Source: Myotis daubentonii (Eukaryota > Chordata > Mammalia > Chiroptera > Vespertilionidae). From it: 64,000 nt of DNA. The notes beneath the pieces were generated by a model that did no database searches, was not told the origin of the DNA, and worked only from the letters and a program-made list of their open reading frames with translations. A program made the translations under genes and the position numbers. Positions within the stretch are counted from its first letter, which is position 1. Each line of letters begins with the position of its first letter. Below, piece after piece: positions 14,086-29,303 of the stretch. The stretch lies in assembly GCF_963259705.1 (NCBI RefSeq), contig NC_081840.1, forward strand, positions 146,169,549 to 146,233,548, given 5' to 3'.

Positions 14086-15508
14086 CTAAGAAAGAATAAG
14101 GCAAATGCATGCAATAAATTATTTAACTACTATTAAATAAGTTTATGCCAATAATAGATGAAAACACAAATTTAAAGAAACAAAACCATTTGCTCTTTAA
14201 AACAGAAAATAATTTGAACAAAAGAAAACCACCTAGTAACTTTTCAATTTCAAACTACTATAGAAATTGTTATCCCATAATAAGAACCTTTATTATCTGA
14301 ACTTTACAAATTTTTAAAAATCTCCAATCATGGCCATTATTAATGAGCTATACAAACCAAAAAATCCTTATTTTTTGTTGATGCAAACAAAAAAGCCTCA
14401 GAACTTGGATTTAGGAACCCTAGTCATAAATTATTTTTTCAAATACAGATTGCTTACTATTCTTCAAGCAATATGTGTAATAATGGCCTATACCTAACAA
14501 AACATAGCATACTTGTAGTCTAGATAATGAGAAATATCATAGAACAGTGTATTTTTAAACCAATTAAAATTACAAAATTTTAGTTCTCTGGGATTATGCT
14601 ATCTCTACTTATTTCCAGAAATCTATGCAAAATTTGACATGAAATAGAATTTGAAAAAAATAAAGATTTTGAGATTAAGGCTTCTAGAGAGTTACATTAT
14701 GTATATGGTAAATACTTTTTATATGTGATATCTTTAGAGATTTGAGTCTGTTAAGTGTAACAAATATTTACTGAAAAATCTACTATAATAAAGGCATTAT
14801 AACAGGGGAATAAAAACAGAAAAAAAAATCAATCATTAAACAAAGCTGCTGCTGCCCTGGCTGGGTAGCTCAGTTGGTTGCAGTGTCATGCCCATATGCC
14901 AAGGTTGTGGGTTCCATCCCCAGTCTGGGAACAGACAGGAATCAATCAATAAATGAATAAATAAGTGGAACAAGAAATTGATGTCTATCTGTTTGACTCT
15001 AAAATCAATCACTAAAAATTTTTTTTAAAAAGCTGCTAACCAAAAAAAGGATTACTATATTAGTAATAAATAACTAGAACACAAAATATACACAAATATT
15101 TTCATGAAATACAAAGTGCTGGGTTTAGGAGGGAGAATGAGTAAAGTTTTCATTAAGAAGGTAGTGGTTGAAATAATAGGCTTTGGAGATACAAGATTAA
15201 TATGAATTCCTTTATAAATTGTTTAGGAAATATACACAGGCTAAACCTAATCTCTAAATAAGTCAAAATTTTCTCCTATGTTTATAAAAATGGTCACCAA
15301 AGTAGATGAATTTTTTGGAATAAAAAACTCTCCAATAATAAATTCTTCACATGCTCTAAAATTATACAACAGATTATCTCATAGATGTTTATACTATCTC
15401 CTAGAAAGCAAGCAAGATCCTTATAATAAAAACAAAAACCTTTCATGTTGGAATAAAATATTTTAGAATAATATGCACCACAATTATTTAATTGATAAAT
15501 AAGCTTAC
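14086..15508 (-). other. TBCK intron
   Basis: AT-rich intron with one tRNA-derived SINE at 14851-15028. Nothing else recognised. Confidence 0.5.
14851..15028 (+). mobile_element. tRNA-derived SINE, divergent from VES
   Basis: The head GCCCTGGCTGGGTAGCTCAG and box B GGTTCCATCCCCAGTC point to a tRNA source different from the main VES copies. The tail contains AATCAATAAATGAATAAATAAG. Flanked by AAAGCTGCT (14842-14850 and 15029-15037) as a target-site duplication. Confidence 0.8.
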
Positions 15509-15559
15509 CTTCATTATTGAAATTTAAATATAGGAATGGAGCACAAAGTGAGTCAAGAC
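15509..15559 (-). CDS. TBCK: TBCK exon, TBC domain core
   Basis: A 51-nt exon encoding GLDSLCAPFLYLNFNNE, about residues 546-562. It directly follows the YxQ motif (YWQ-GLDSL, the usual YxQGM/LD-L context of TBC domains). The acceptor is CCATCAG and the donor GTAAGC. It starts by completing Gly and ends with one base of Ala. Confidence 0.94.
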
Positions 15560-15689
15560 CTGATGGGGAGGGGTTGAAGAAAAGAATTCAAATAAACATA
15601 ATTAAGTAGAACTGTAGATATATACCTTATTCAGTTCTCTGCATTACCTCTCTATAGATTAAGCATTATAAGTACTATTCATCCAGAAA

Positions 15690-15935
15690 TATATTATCTA
15701 TGGGTCACTGTGGGGAGTAACTGATAATGACTAGCACATAGTATGTGCCCAACATAAATCAGCTTTTATTATTACCAATATTATTATGAGTTTAAGAGAG
15801 AAATATACTAATAGCAAAATGTAAAGATGATAGAAGGCTTGGGATATAATCCCATTTCTGACCCTGTGTGTTCTTGGCAATGACTTAACATCCCCAGGCA
15901 TATTTCCTCATCTTAGAGGAGATTTGTCTTACATG
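15690..15935 (-). repeat. MIR-like SINE fragments
   Basis: Contains TAGCACATAGTATGTGCCCAA and then GGCAATGACTTAACATCCCC, TTTCCTCATCTTAGAGGAG. This is the reverse-strand MIR order as I remember it, degenerate. Confidence 0.45.
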
Positions 15936-16424
15936 CTTCTTTGGTATCATGAAAAAAGACCCTTTAAAAATTGTGCAGTGAAATACAAATATGTGACATA
16001 TTCCTTTTATTGATAATAATGCTGTTCATATGTTGTCATACTGAAAGAACGTACATAAATCTATCTATAATTGTTTGGAAGACACAGGACTTCTCTAAAA
16101 TGGACAGAGCTAAGAAAAATAATAGCTTAATTTTAAGTTCAGCCAGAAATAGAGAATTTAAATATTAAATAAAATAACAACACTGTTCATTACAACAAAT
16201 TCAAATATAGGACTGGGTGTAACGGATTTCTCATGCATGAATTTATCAATGACCATCAAAATAATAATGAGAATGGTAAAAATCAAGGATATGGAACATT
16301 AAGGATGTTTTTTAAAGAGATAATAAATAAAATAAATAGTTTAGGGTGGTATCCTATTCCCTAATTTCCAATAAACAGGTTAAGTATAAATTGTAAATAA
16401 TAAAAGGTAAAATATCAACTAGCC

Positions 16425-16735
16425 CAGCGGTTCTCAACCTGTGGGTCGCAACCCCTTTGGGGGGTCGAATGACCCTTTCACAGGGGTTACCTAAGACCGT
16501 CAGTAAACACATATATAATTACATATATTTTTTGTGATTAATCACTATGCTTTAATTATGTTCAATTTGTAACAATGAAAATACATCCTGCACATCAGAT
16601 ATTTACATTACAACTCATAATAGTAGCAAAATTATAGTTATGAAGTAGCAACGAAATAATTTTATGGTTGGGGGTCACCACAACATGAGGAACTGTATTA
16701 AAGGGTCGTGGCATTAGGGAGGTTGAGAATCACTG
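16425..16735 (+). mobile_element. SPIN-type hAT MITE with perfect 8-bp target duplication
   Basis: Starts CAGCGGTTCTCAACCTGTGG and ends with the imperfect inverted copy AGGTTGAGAATCACTG. Flanked on both sides by AACTAGCC (16417-16424 and 16736-16743), the 8-bp duplication expected of hAT transposition. About 310 bp with no transposase, so non-autonomous. SPIN hATs are known from vesper bats and are thought to be horizontally acquired. Confidence 0.9.
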
Positions 16736-17027
16736 AACTAGCCCCAAACTATTTATGCTATAAAATTATTTTATTATTTTCATAAGCACTGAGACAATGT
16801 ATCCACAAAGATTACAATCACACAAAATGTTCTTTCTACTTTCCTAATTAACATGATGGCAAACTTTCTCATTAAATAACATGCCTTTAAATGATCTCTA
16901 CTTGGCATATAGGCAACGTTTTTTTAAGAAGTTCTCATATAAACCTTTCACTATATGGATCATAGCTTTAGTATTGACTTTTCTCAAAGCCAAGTATGTT
17001 TTGATATTTTAATTTTTGAAACAATCA

Positions 17028-19741
<2,714 letters not shown>

Positions 19742-19896
19742 CTACAGATGAAAGAAAGATACGAAAAATGTCTCAAATTATCAAGTAGCATATTTTAGTC
19801 TAGAAAGTCTGGAATATATATCAGTGATAAATTGAAAGAGATTTTAAATAAATTTCAAAGTATCTTTGGTGTTATTACTTTGGTATTATTAATACA

Positions 19897-20339
19897 CTAA
19901 GAGGTCTGGTGTATGAAATCTGTGCACTTGGGGGACTGGAGGTCCATCAGCCCAAATTTCAAGAGAGTGCAGGTCAGGCTGAGGGTCCCCACTAGTGCAT
20001 GATTGGGGCTGGGGGGGGGGGGAAGGGATGAAGCAGGTTGGCCAGCTGGGGAGGGACTGTGGGGGGACTCCAGGGCATGTCTGGCCCATCTCACTCAGTC
20101 CTGATCGGCCGGACTCCAGCAGCAAGCTAACCTACCAGTTGGAGCATTTGCCTCCAGGTGGTCAGTGCACATCATAGCGACTGGTTGACCAGTCGACTGT
20201 TTGCCCCCTTGTGGTCAGTGCATGTCATAGCAAGCAGATAAGCAGCCTTAGCATATCATTAGCATTTTTACGCTTTGGTTGGTTGAATAGACGACTGGAC
20301 AATTGGACACTTAGCATATTAGGCTTTTATTATATAGGA
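19897..20339 (-). mobile_element. HeliBat-type Helitron
   Basis: The 5' end on minus is TCCTATATAATAAAAGCC. The 3' end has a degenerate hairpin (GTATGAAATCTGTGCAC) and CCTCTTAG. The interior has CAGCAAGCTAACCTACCAG and GTCCAATTGTCCAGTCGTC, a subfamily shared with 26987-27270 and 55100-55444. A G homopolymer lies near 20010-20022. Confidence 0.9.
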
Positions 20340-20444
20340 TATTAAGTTGGCAGTGGAATGGTTCCCTATATTCTGTAAATTTTGTATAATATAACCGAAG
20401 AGGTGAGCTGATTCTGTTTTTAATCATTTCTCTCTATTTTGTGA

Positions 20445-20580
20445 TCTGAAAGAATTATCAAGGAGTCATGTGTAAATAATACTATCAGCTTCATATGGGT
20501 TAAATAATTTATGCATAGCACTTTGTAAAATATCGGGTCATACAGAAAGTATTCAATAAATGTGTTATTATTATGGCTAC
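20445..20580 (-). repeat. MIR-like SINE
   Basis: Contains GCATAGCACTTTGTAAA and TATTCAATAAATGTGTTATTATTATGG, the reverse-strand MIR end. Confidence 0.5.
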
Positions 20581-20589
20581 TTCTATATC

Positions 20590-21030
20590 CTTGCATATAC
20601 ATTTGTCCCTTTATAAATTTGTACTTTAAGAGAGAGTTCTAGAAAAGAATTATTAGGACAAAGGGTATGGATATCATTAAGGCTCTTCATATATACTTTT
20701 AAATTGCCTTATGCACCATTTCAATTTACACTTATTACAAGGAATAAGAGTTCCAATCTTGATATGCCTTTGTTCACTTTACTAATTTGGTTATTTAAAA
20801 AAACCTATTAAAATTTTTTTCATTCCTAGTGAGGATAAATATTTTGAATAGATTTATTCTGACTAGTTATATTTCCATTATATTCTTTATCCATTTCTCT
20901 TTCAATATTAGTGCTTTTTCCTGTAGATTTTTAAATGTTCTTTAAACAGTTTGGATATTAATCTATTATCTAATATGCTTTTTCATATAATCCTACATCA
21001 TTTTTACTTTTTTACATTTTGTTTTACTTT
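20590..21030 (-). repeat. Old L1 fragment
   Basis: Contains GGATATTAATCTATTATCTAA and the CATTTCAATTTACACTTATTAC region, patterns of the L1 3' half on the reverse strand. Highly diverged, no open frame. Confidence 0.45.
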
Positions 21031-21195
21031 TAAGTTTTATTTACTATGAACATGTATCATTTTTGTAATTAAATGTTTATCAGAAAAGACAGGCTATAAA
21101 AATTAGTTTTCTTATGACATCAAGATTCTCTAATAATTACAAATGGAAAAAAAAATAAGTATTGTATATGGGCTCTTAGAACACTTTCCACATTA

Positions 21196-21399
<204 letters not shown>

Positions 21400-21492
21400 T
21401 TAGGAAATGCTCTTCATTGAACATATATGTTTCTTACCAATCTAACATAAACGGTGAAGAAAAATAAGTGTAAAAAGAGACTATATACTCAC

Positions 21493-21542
21493 TCATCTTC
21501 AAGTAGTGGGTAAAATGCTTCTCCACCAACATCTTTTAATCT
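21493..21542 (-). CDS. TBCK: TBCK short exon, linker region
   Basis: A 50-nt exon encoding RLKDVGGEAFYPLLED plus two bases of the next codon, about residues 390-406. The acceptor is AAATCACAG and the donor GTGAGT. It lies only 158 nt from the next exon, the shortest intron in the window. Confidence 0.94.
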
Positions 21543-21872
21543 CTGTGATTTAAAAGAGAAAATATTATGTGTGAGACTCTGAGGCAGAAATGCTGAACCG
21601 CACCTCAAAAGCAACATAATATAAAATTTATGAATTTATATGAGGTACTGAGAAGTATAAAATTTAAAATCCATTCCAATCATAAATATACAAATATATT
21701 ATGCCTCTAGTGATTAAGTTTAGCTCTGAATAGTTTTTGTACATTGATTATTTTTACCTACAGGTGTCTCTTGTAAATGTTAGACATCTACTATGATATT
21801 TTCCAAACACAATTCAGAATTACTGAAATTAGTATAAAATTTAATACATGGATAATACACTGTTAAATTATA

Positions 21873-22086
21873 CTAGAGGCCTGATGCACGAAATCTGTGC
21901 AAGAGTAGGCCTTCCTTCTCCCAGCTGCCGGCACTGGCTTCTCTCTGGCACCCAGGACTCAGGCTTCCCTCCAGCCGCCGGCAGGCACCCTGGACCCGGG
22001 CTTCCCTTGCAGCCCTGGCTTCATCTGGAAGGCTGTCTGGAAGGATGTCTGGTCTAATTAGCATATTATGCTTTTATTATTATAGA
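21873..22086 (-). mobile_element. Short (214-bp) Helitron
   Basis: The 5' end is TCTATAATAATAAAAGC followed by ATAATATGCTAATTAGACC. The 3' end is CTAG at 21873 with hairpin GCACGAAATCTGTGC. The interior has GACATCCTTCCAGAC repeats. Same subfamily as 34284-34534 and 46582-46802. Confidence 0.9.
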
Positions 22087-23164
22087 TGAAGGTTATTTTA
22101 AAAGGTACTTTAAAAATATATACCCCTTAATTTAAAACTCAATTCAATTTACTTATTTTTACTTTGTAATTATTACAAACTAAGACAATAGTAAGGGTAC
22201 TAATAAAATAAAATTCAAAAGAATTTTTTAAAACATATTTTGAATATGTATGATTCAAATATTGATGAGTTCAATTCTCTTAATTATCTTTTTTAAAAGT
22301 CATTATAAAATGTTTCTCCAATAATAACATAACATGCAGGATTATAGGTATTCTTCAAAAACGTAAGAAGACAGGCCATAGTATAGTAAAATCTTGGACA
22401 CATCCTAAGCAGGGTGATTAAAGTTATCGCCACCTTGCCTGCTGCTTTGCTCTTCAGTGCAACTCCCAACTTGAAGACAGAGTGTCTGCTCCTATGGGAT
22501 TCACACAGAGGGTCAAGCTCCGTGTGCAGCTGGCACTGACCTTCTATTGATTAGAGTCCTTACGCACTTCCATTAGCATTATTCACAGACTTTTTAAAAG
22601 CCAAAAAAAAAATCTTCCATCCAACAATGAGAATCTGGCAAACACTGGTTTTATGCATGGCTTCTTTCTAAAATTTGACACGCCATGTATGCACTTATCC
22701 TATTTTGCCTTTAAATCTTTAGGTATTTCTTTCATGGATAAAAATTCTAAGTAGAAAACTAGTATTTCCCCAAGTTTGACTGAATTATTGATATGTAATT
22801 TTTAAAGTTTGAGTTTTACTATCCTTTAAGGCATAAATATTACTTTTAGATCTATCTTCTGCTATTTTTTATTAATTAAAATTTTAGCATATCAAAGGCA
22901 AAAAAGGGCAAAAACACTTGTACAGAAAGTGTAAGGTAAAAGTTATTCTTTGGTTTCCATATTACTTTAAAAATCAGCAATGTTAACATTTTTTCTAATA
23001 TTTATAGAAAAAATATTTTTATTTTTTTTGTTTTTGCAAATAAATTTTTAATGAAATCTTTTAGAACAAAATATAGAACATTATACAAAATATATTTATA
23101 ATCTTGGTATAACTTTAAATAAGTAACAGTAAGTAAAATATAATAAAACACAGTGAACTATAAA

Positions 23165-23720
23165 AACACTGATAAAAGTAAGAATTCTATTAATTAAAAG
23201 ATACTATTCAAAAAATTAAAGAAGCCACAGATTAGAAGAAATTTGCAACACATATAGCCAACAAAAACCCTGTATTTGGAATACATTTTAAAAGCCCTCA
23301 ACTCAGTAAGAAATGACTCAAAAAAATTGGCAAAAGATGAATCACTCACACACAGAAGAGGTAAGTAAACAGTCAAAAAACATGAAAGAACTCATATCTA
23401 CACTATAACCATGGAATTAAACATTAGTATTATAGCAAAATACCATTCTGGTCCTTTTGGAGCAATAATTTTTAAAAAATTTGATGATACCATGTATTAC
23501 CAAGTATGTGGAGAAATGAGAACTCTTATGATGGTACAAAGGTAAACAAATAAAACCACATTTTGAGCGATGAGACAATATATATACTAAAGCTGAAGAT
23601 GTACAGATGCATTTCCAATAATGCTATACGTGGGCTCATACATTAAAGAAACTCTCTTATATTTTGAAATTAGGGAGGAATTCAAGGCTTCATGTGTATC
23701 TGTAAGGTATCTTAAAAAAA
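23165..23720 (+). repeat. Old L1 ORF2 3'-end fragment
   Basis: The plus strand retains the recognisable order of the L1 ORF2 end: CAACACATATAGCCAACAAA, AAGAAATGACTCAAAAAAATTGGC, ACCAAGTATGTGGAGAAATG, CTCTTATGATGGTAC. Many stops and indels, and a poly(A)-like run at 23713-23728. Confidence 0.6.
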
Positions 23721-23749
23721 AAAAAAAAGGTTTTCTGGCAAGTTTGCTA

Positions 23750-25397
<1,648 letters not shown>

Positions 25398-25589
25398 TTA
25401 AGGATATACATACTATAAAATGCACAGAATATGAAATGTACGTTCAGTTTCTTAAGAAAAAGTGGAATTTTTACCACCTGGGTCACAGATATATCAGGTA
25501 TATCTAAGGTATATCTATGTAAAAGGATTAAGGGCAGAAAAACATAGAGTAGGCAAACAACATGAACTGCCCTATCTTTCATGTCTTGA

Positions 25590-25800
25590 GTCAATTGCTG
25601 CCTCTTTGGAGAAGTCTTTCTTGATGTCTCACACAGGCTATGCTTCCATTCTGCTATGTTCATACAGACCTTCATTTGTAATCATAATTCTGTGACTAAA
25701 TGTCTGTCTGCCTCACCATTTGGCATGAATGTTACTTGAAGGTACAGTGTGTGAAGCAAAGTAGAAACTCAATAAATATTTAATTGAATGAATGGTTAGT
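25590..25800 (+). repeat. L2-like LINE 3' tail
   Basis: Ends in ACTCAATAAATATTTAATTGAATGAATGG, the L2 3' end pattern. Upstream it reads TCTTTGGAGAAGTCTTTCTTG and CACACAGGCTATGC. Confidence 0.45.
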
Positions 25801-25997
25801 AACTATTTATTGCTATGACTTATTTCATAACTCTTCAGTATAAGAGTAACTTACTGGTGTCACTACAGCACACATTCTGAGAGGTGTAAATATCACAGAG
25901 AGATAAAAAGACAAAAGCTGATATTCTCTTAAAATGTGAAGTATAACAGTATGAATGTTCTATCAACAATACAATTTTTAGAGATCATTTATAATAG

Positions 25998-25998
<1 letters not shown>

Positions 25999-26047
<49 letters not shown>

Positions 26048-26078
26048 ATCTATCTATCTATCTATCTATCATCTATCT
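25999..26078. repeat. (ATCT)n microsatellite
   Basis: About 20 ATCT units with two ATC interruptions, running directly into the 5' end of the Helitron at 26076. Confidence 0.95.
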
Positions 26079-26371
26079 AAAAGCCTAAGCGACCAAATAA
26101 CCAAATGACCGGTCGACCAGTCATTATGATGCGCACTGACCACCAGGGGACAGATGTTCAATGCACAGGATTGGGCTCCCTCTTGTATGGATCCGGCCTG
26201 CAGGGATCGGGCTCCCTCCTGTCTGGATTGGGCTCCCTCCTGTCTGGATCAGGCCTGTGGGGATCAGGCCGAAACCGTCTATCTGACATCCCCCGAGGGG
26301 TCCAGATTGCGAGGGCACAGGCCAGGCTGAGGCACCCCACTGGTGCATGAATCTGTGCACCGGGCCTCTAG
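26076..26371 (+). mobile_element. Helitron with microsatellite-eroded 5' end and internal ~22-bp repeats
   Basis: Only the last part of the 5' end (TCTAAAAGCC) survives next to (ATCT)n. It then has CGGTCGACCAGTCATTATGA and GACCACCAGGGGACAG. The interior (about 26165-26265) has four GGATCGGGCTCCCTCCTGTCT-like units. The 3' end has hairpin GCATGAATCTGTGC and CTCTAG at 26371. Confidence 0.88.
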
Positions 26372-26735
26372 TATGATATATAAATGTTGATGTAATGAAA
26401 ATTCCATTGGGAATTAGAAGACCTGATTGTAGTATAAAGATTTGAGATGAAAATGGGACTTTGTTTTGCATAGTAAATTTTTGTGTGGTACCACATCCTC
26501 TCCTTGATTCTTAAAGTTCCTGCTCAAAGTAAGTTAAATTGAAGGGATTAAAAGTTAGGTTAGTTATATAAAATGCTATGTTAAACATGCCCAGAGTTAC
26601 CTCTTAATTCCAAGATAAGTGTCCATAAAGTCTCACTAATGTATTACATATATTGTTGATACTTTCAAAACTAGGATAAGAGTACTCTCTTTAAAAACAA
26701 GGCTTATATTATTGCTTATTCTTATTTATCATTAC

Positions 26736-26884
26736 CTTTACACAGCTGACTGATATCCTCAGGGAGAGTTAAGTCAGCACATCTCAGAGAAGATGAAAAC
26801 AAACTGACAGGTTTTGTAAATGGGGTGTATAAAGGTGACACTTCACTGAACATCTTGTCCTGCATTAATTCATCTGGAGTTGGC
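26736..26884 (-). CDS. TBCK: TBCK exon after the kinase-like domain (source of a partial duplicate)
   Basis: Encodes [40 protein letters not shown] and PEDISQLCK, about residues 261-310. It is 149 nt: one base, 49 codons, one base. The acceptor is TTTCTCAAG and the donor GTAATG. Sixty-seven nucleotides of this exon, its acceptor, the adjacent intron and part of a Helitron are repeated at 39797-40144. Confidence 0.95.
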
Positions 26885-26986
26885 CTTGAGAAACATTTAA
26901 AATACAGAGCATGAACGAAAGTCATTAGAATTTTCCTAGAATAATTCAAAAAAATAGTTAAAAGCCTTAAATACCTCATTAGCATA

Positions 26987-27270
26987 TCCTATATAATAAA
27001 AGCCAATGTGCTAAGTGTCTGACCATTCATTTGACCAGTCGCTATGATGAGCACTGACCACAAGGGGGCAGACACCTCAACCAGTAGGTTAGCTTGCTGC
27101 TGGATCCGGCCAATCGGGACTGGGAGAGATGGGCTGGACATGCCCTGGGGTCCTCCTACGGTCCCTCCCCAGCCCCGATCGTGCACTGGTGGGGTCCAAC
27201 CTCTCAGGGGATGTCCGCAGGCCAGGCCGAGGGACCTCACCAGTGCACGAATCCGTGCACCAGCCTCTAG
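26987..27270 (+). mobile_element. HeliBat-type Helitron (partly copied elsewhere)
   Basis: The 5' end is TCCTATATAATAAAAGCC. The interior has GACCATTCATTTGACCAGTC and CAGTAGGTTAGCTTGCTGCT. The 3' end has hairpin GTGCACGAATCCGTGCAC and CTCTAG at 27270. The 5' 171 bp (to 27157) recur at 39974-40144 along with TBCK sequence from the exon side. Confidence 0.92.
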
Positions 27271-27309
27271 TAATATAATAAAGCCCTCCTTCATGGAGTC
27301 TAAAAGTAT

Positions 27310-27684
27310 TCTATATAATAAAAGGCTAATATGCAAATAGATTGAACTGTGGAACGATCGGTCACTATGACGCGCACTGACCACCAGGGGGCAGACGCTC
27401 AATGCAGGAACTTCCCTCTGGTGGTCAGTGTGCTCCCACAGTGGAAGCACCGCTCAGCCAGAAGCCAGGCTCTCAGCTGGCGAGCGCAGCAGCGGTGGCA
27501 GGACCCTCTCTCACCTCCGTGGCAGTGCTAAGGATGTCTGACTGATGGCTTAGGCCCACTCTCTACGTAGAGCAGGCCTAAGCTGTCAGTCAGACATCCC
27601 CTGAGGGTTCCTGGAATGTGAGAGGGTGCAGGCTGAGCTGAGGGACTCCCCCGAGTGCATGAATTTCATGCACTGGGCCTCTAG
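27310..27684 (+). mobile_element. Complete canonical HeliBat-type Helitron
   Basis: The 5' end is TCTATATAATAAAAGGCTAA. The interior has CACTATGACGCGCACTGACC, CCAGGGGGCAGACGCTCAAT and the inverted block AGGATGTCTGACT/AGTCAGACATCC. The 3' end has hairpin GTGCATGAATTTCATGCAC and CTCTAG at 27684. Only 39 bp separate it from the previous Helitron. Confidence 0.93.
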
Positions 27685-28002
27685 TACATTTATAAAACAA
27701 TCAAGTGACTGTAGGTAGTAAATGCTAAATTTTTTACCTCTGTTATGCTTTTTACACCTTGTGATCTACCAAAACTATTATATATGAGTGTCTCAATTTT
27801 AGCTTGATTACCATGTATCTGCTTTACTGAATATATTAAATAATAAAATTATACACTAACAATACCTCTTAGTTTCTTCCTATACTTAGTTTAATGTGGC
27901 CTATTTACCCAAAACTATGCTTTTAATATCATTACTTTCTTCCTAACATGCCTTGACAAAAATGTTTGTCTAAAGACAAATTAGAATATATTTTTATTAT
28001 TT

Positions 28003-28219
28003 TTTTTAATATATTTTATTGATTTTTTACAGAGAGGAAGGGAGAGAGATAGAGAGCTAGAAACATCGATGAGAGAGAAACATCGATCAGCTGCCTCCTG
28101 CACATCCCCCAAAAGGGATGTGCCCGCAACCCAGGTACATGCTCCTGACCGGAATCGAACCCGGGACCCTTCAGTCCGCAGGCCGACGCTCTATCCACCG
28201 AGCCAAACCGGTTTCGGCT
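28003..28219 (-). mobile_element. VES SINE
   Basis: A well-preserved minus-strand copy: GCCGAAACCGGTTTGGCTCG, GGTTCGATTCCGGTCAGGAG, CGATGTTTCTCTCTCATCGA and the CAATAAAATATATT tail. Apparently young, by similarity to the copy at 30114-30334. Confidence 0.94.
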
Positions 28220-28587
28220 ATTTTTAAATATTATATACCTGAGGGAGTTTAGGGACAACTATATGGCTAACAATGACATCATCAAATGAAAAGAAATAAT
28301 ACAACTTCTAAGAAATCCTTTTATGTAATCAACAGTTGTTAGCTTACCTCACCATTTATCCAAGTCTTTTGCTATAATATATACTGCCAATAAACTTTTG
28401 TTCTCATTTCTCTTCTATCATTTTAATTGAGGAATATGTATACCTCACAGTTTAGCTGATTTTTTTTATATTGGAGACTAGGAAATGAACCAGTAACTTC
28501 TTTTGGTATATTCTAGTTTTCTGAGCATGGCTTCATTATTTTTTCTTCTTTTATTACCATATAATAAAGCCATAACTAACAGTTATT

Positions 28588-28610
28588 AATATATATATAT
28601 ATATATATAA
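28588..28610. repeat. (AT)n microsatellite
   Basis: Eleven AT units. Confidence 0.9.
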
Positions 28611-28709
28611 AAATATGCTTATTAAATCCATTGGCATTAAAACCAGCAAGAAAAAAATTAACTACTTATATGTTAAGGATCTGTGTAATCCCAAACTCTT
28701 AATATCAAC

Positions 28710-28771
28710 CTCTTGGAAGGGTGGAAGGTCAGACATTTCTTCAAAAGATCTATCACATTTTCAGGAAGCTC
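28710..28771 (-). CDS. TBCK: TBCK exon, end of kinase-like domain
   Basis: Encodes ELPENVIDLLKKCLTFHPSK plus two bases of Arg, about residues 241-261. It corresponds to the usual kinase 'LLxxxLxxxPxxR' subdomain XI. It is 62 nt with a good acceptor (TTTACCAG). The donor reads GTTGAT, one of the weakest in the gene here. The Arg codon is completed by the first base of the next exon. Confidence 0.93.
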
Positions 28772-29241
28772 CTGGTAAAAAAAAGAGAAAAAAGAACTAT
28801 TTACAATGACCAATCTTAAAAATAAATTTTAGGAGAGGAGCAATAGAGGGTGGAAATGAGATACCTGTAATACTATCAACAATAAAAAATACAGTAAAAA
28901 GTAAATTTTACTCAAATGTTTGCTAACCTAGGATATTTTATTTATTTTTGTTCTAAAGATTTGTGTTTACCTGACAAACTCAAATGTTTTGTTTTTTTTC
29001 ATCTTTATTATTATTTTTTTCTTTTTAATTAAACTTATTGGGGTGACATTGGTTAATAAGATAATATAGATTTCAAGTGTACATCTCTATGATACATCAT
29101 CTTTATATTGCATTGTGTTTTGATTTTTTTACAAACTCTTTATTTGGACTTTTCCCAAATAAACACAGCTTTAAAATAGCTTGCTATTGGATCCCAAATA
29201 TGCAAAATAAACAAACTTTCAATAACAGATTAACCACAAAC
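28772..29241 (-). other. TBCK intron with two L1-end fragments
   Basis: A plus-strand L1-like tail at 28835-28895 (CTGTAATACTATCAACAATAAA, the same ending as 2870-2885). A minus-strand L1 3' end lies at about 29010-29135 (ACTTATTGGGGTGACATTGG). Both are weakly supported as to subfamily. Confidence 0.45.
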
Positions 29242-29303
29242 CTTTATAATGTCCAGGCAACCATGCTCTTCAGCCAGAACTATTATAGTGTCATCCACGC
29301 AGT
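29242..29303 (-). CDS. TBCK: TBCK exon, kinase-like C-lobe
   Basis: Encodes [20 protein letters not shown] then K, about residues 220-240. It is 62 nt: two bases finish the Asp codon begun upstream, then 20 codons to a phase-0 end. The acceptor is TTTTTTAG and the donor GTTTGT, a usable but non-optimal 5' splice site. Confidence 0.94.

Larger units (their letters stand above)
26885..28709 (-). other. TBCK intron
   Basis: Starts with the segment copied to 39797-40144. Contains Helitrons at 26987-27270 and 27310-27684 and a VES SINE at 28003-28219. Confidence 0.5.

Noticed and set aside
23194..23376. A 60-codon minus-strand open frame
   Set aside because: It is antisense to a decayed L1 fragment.
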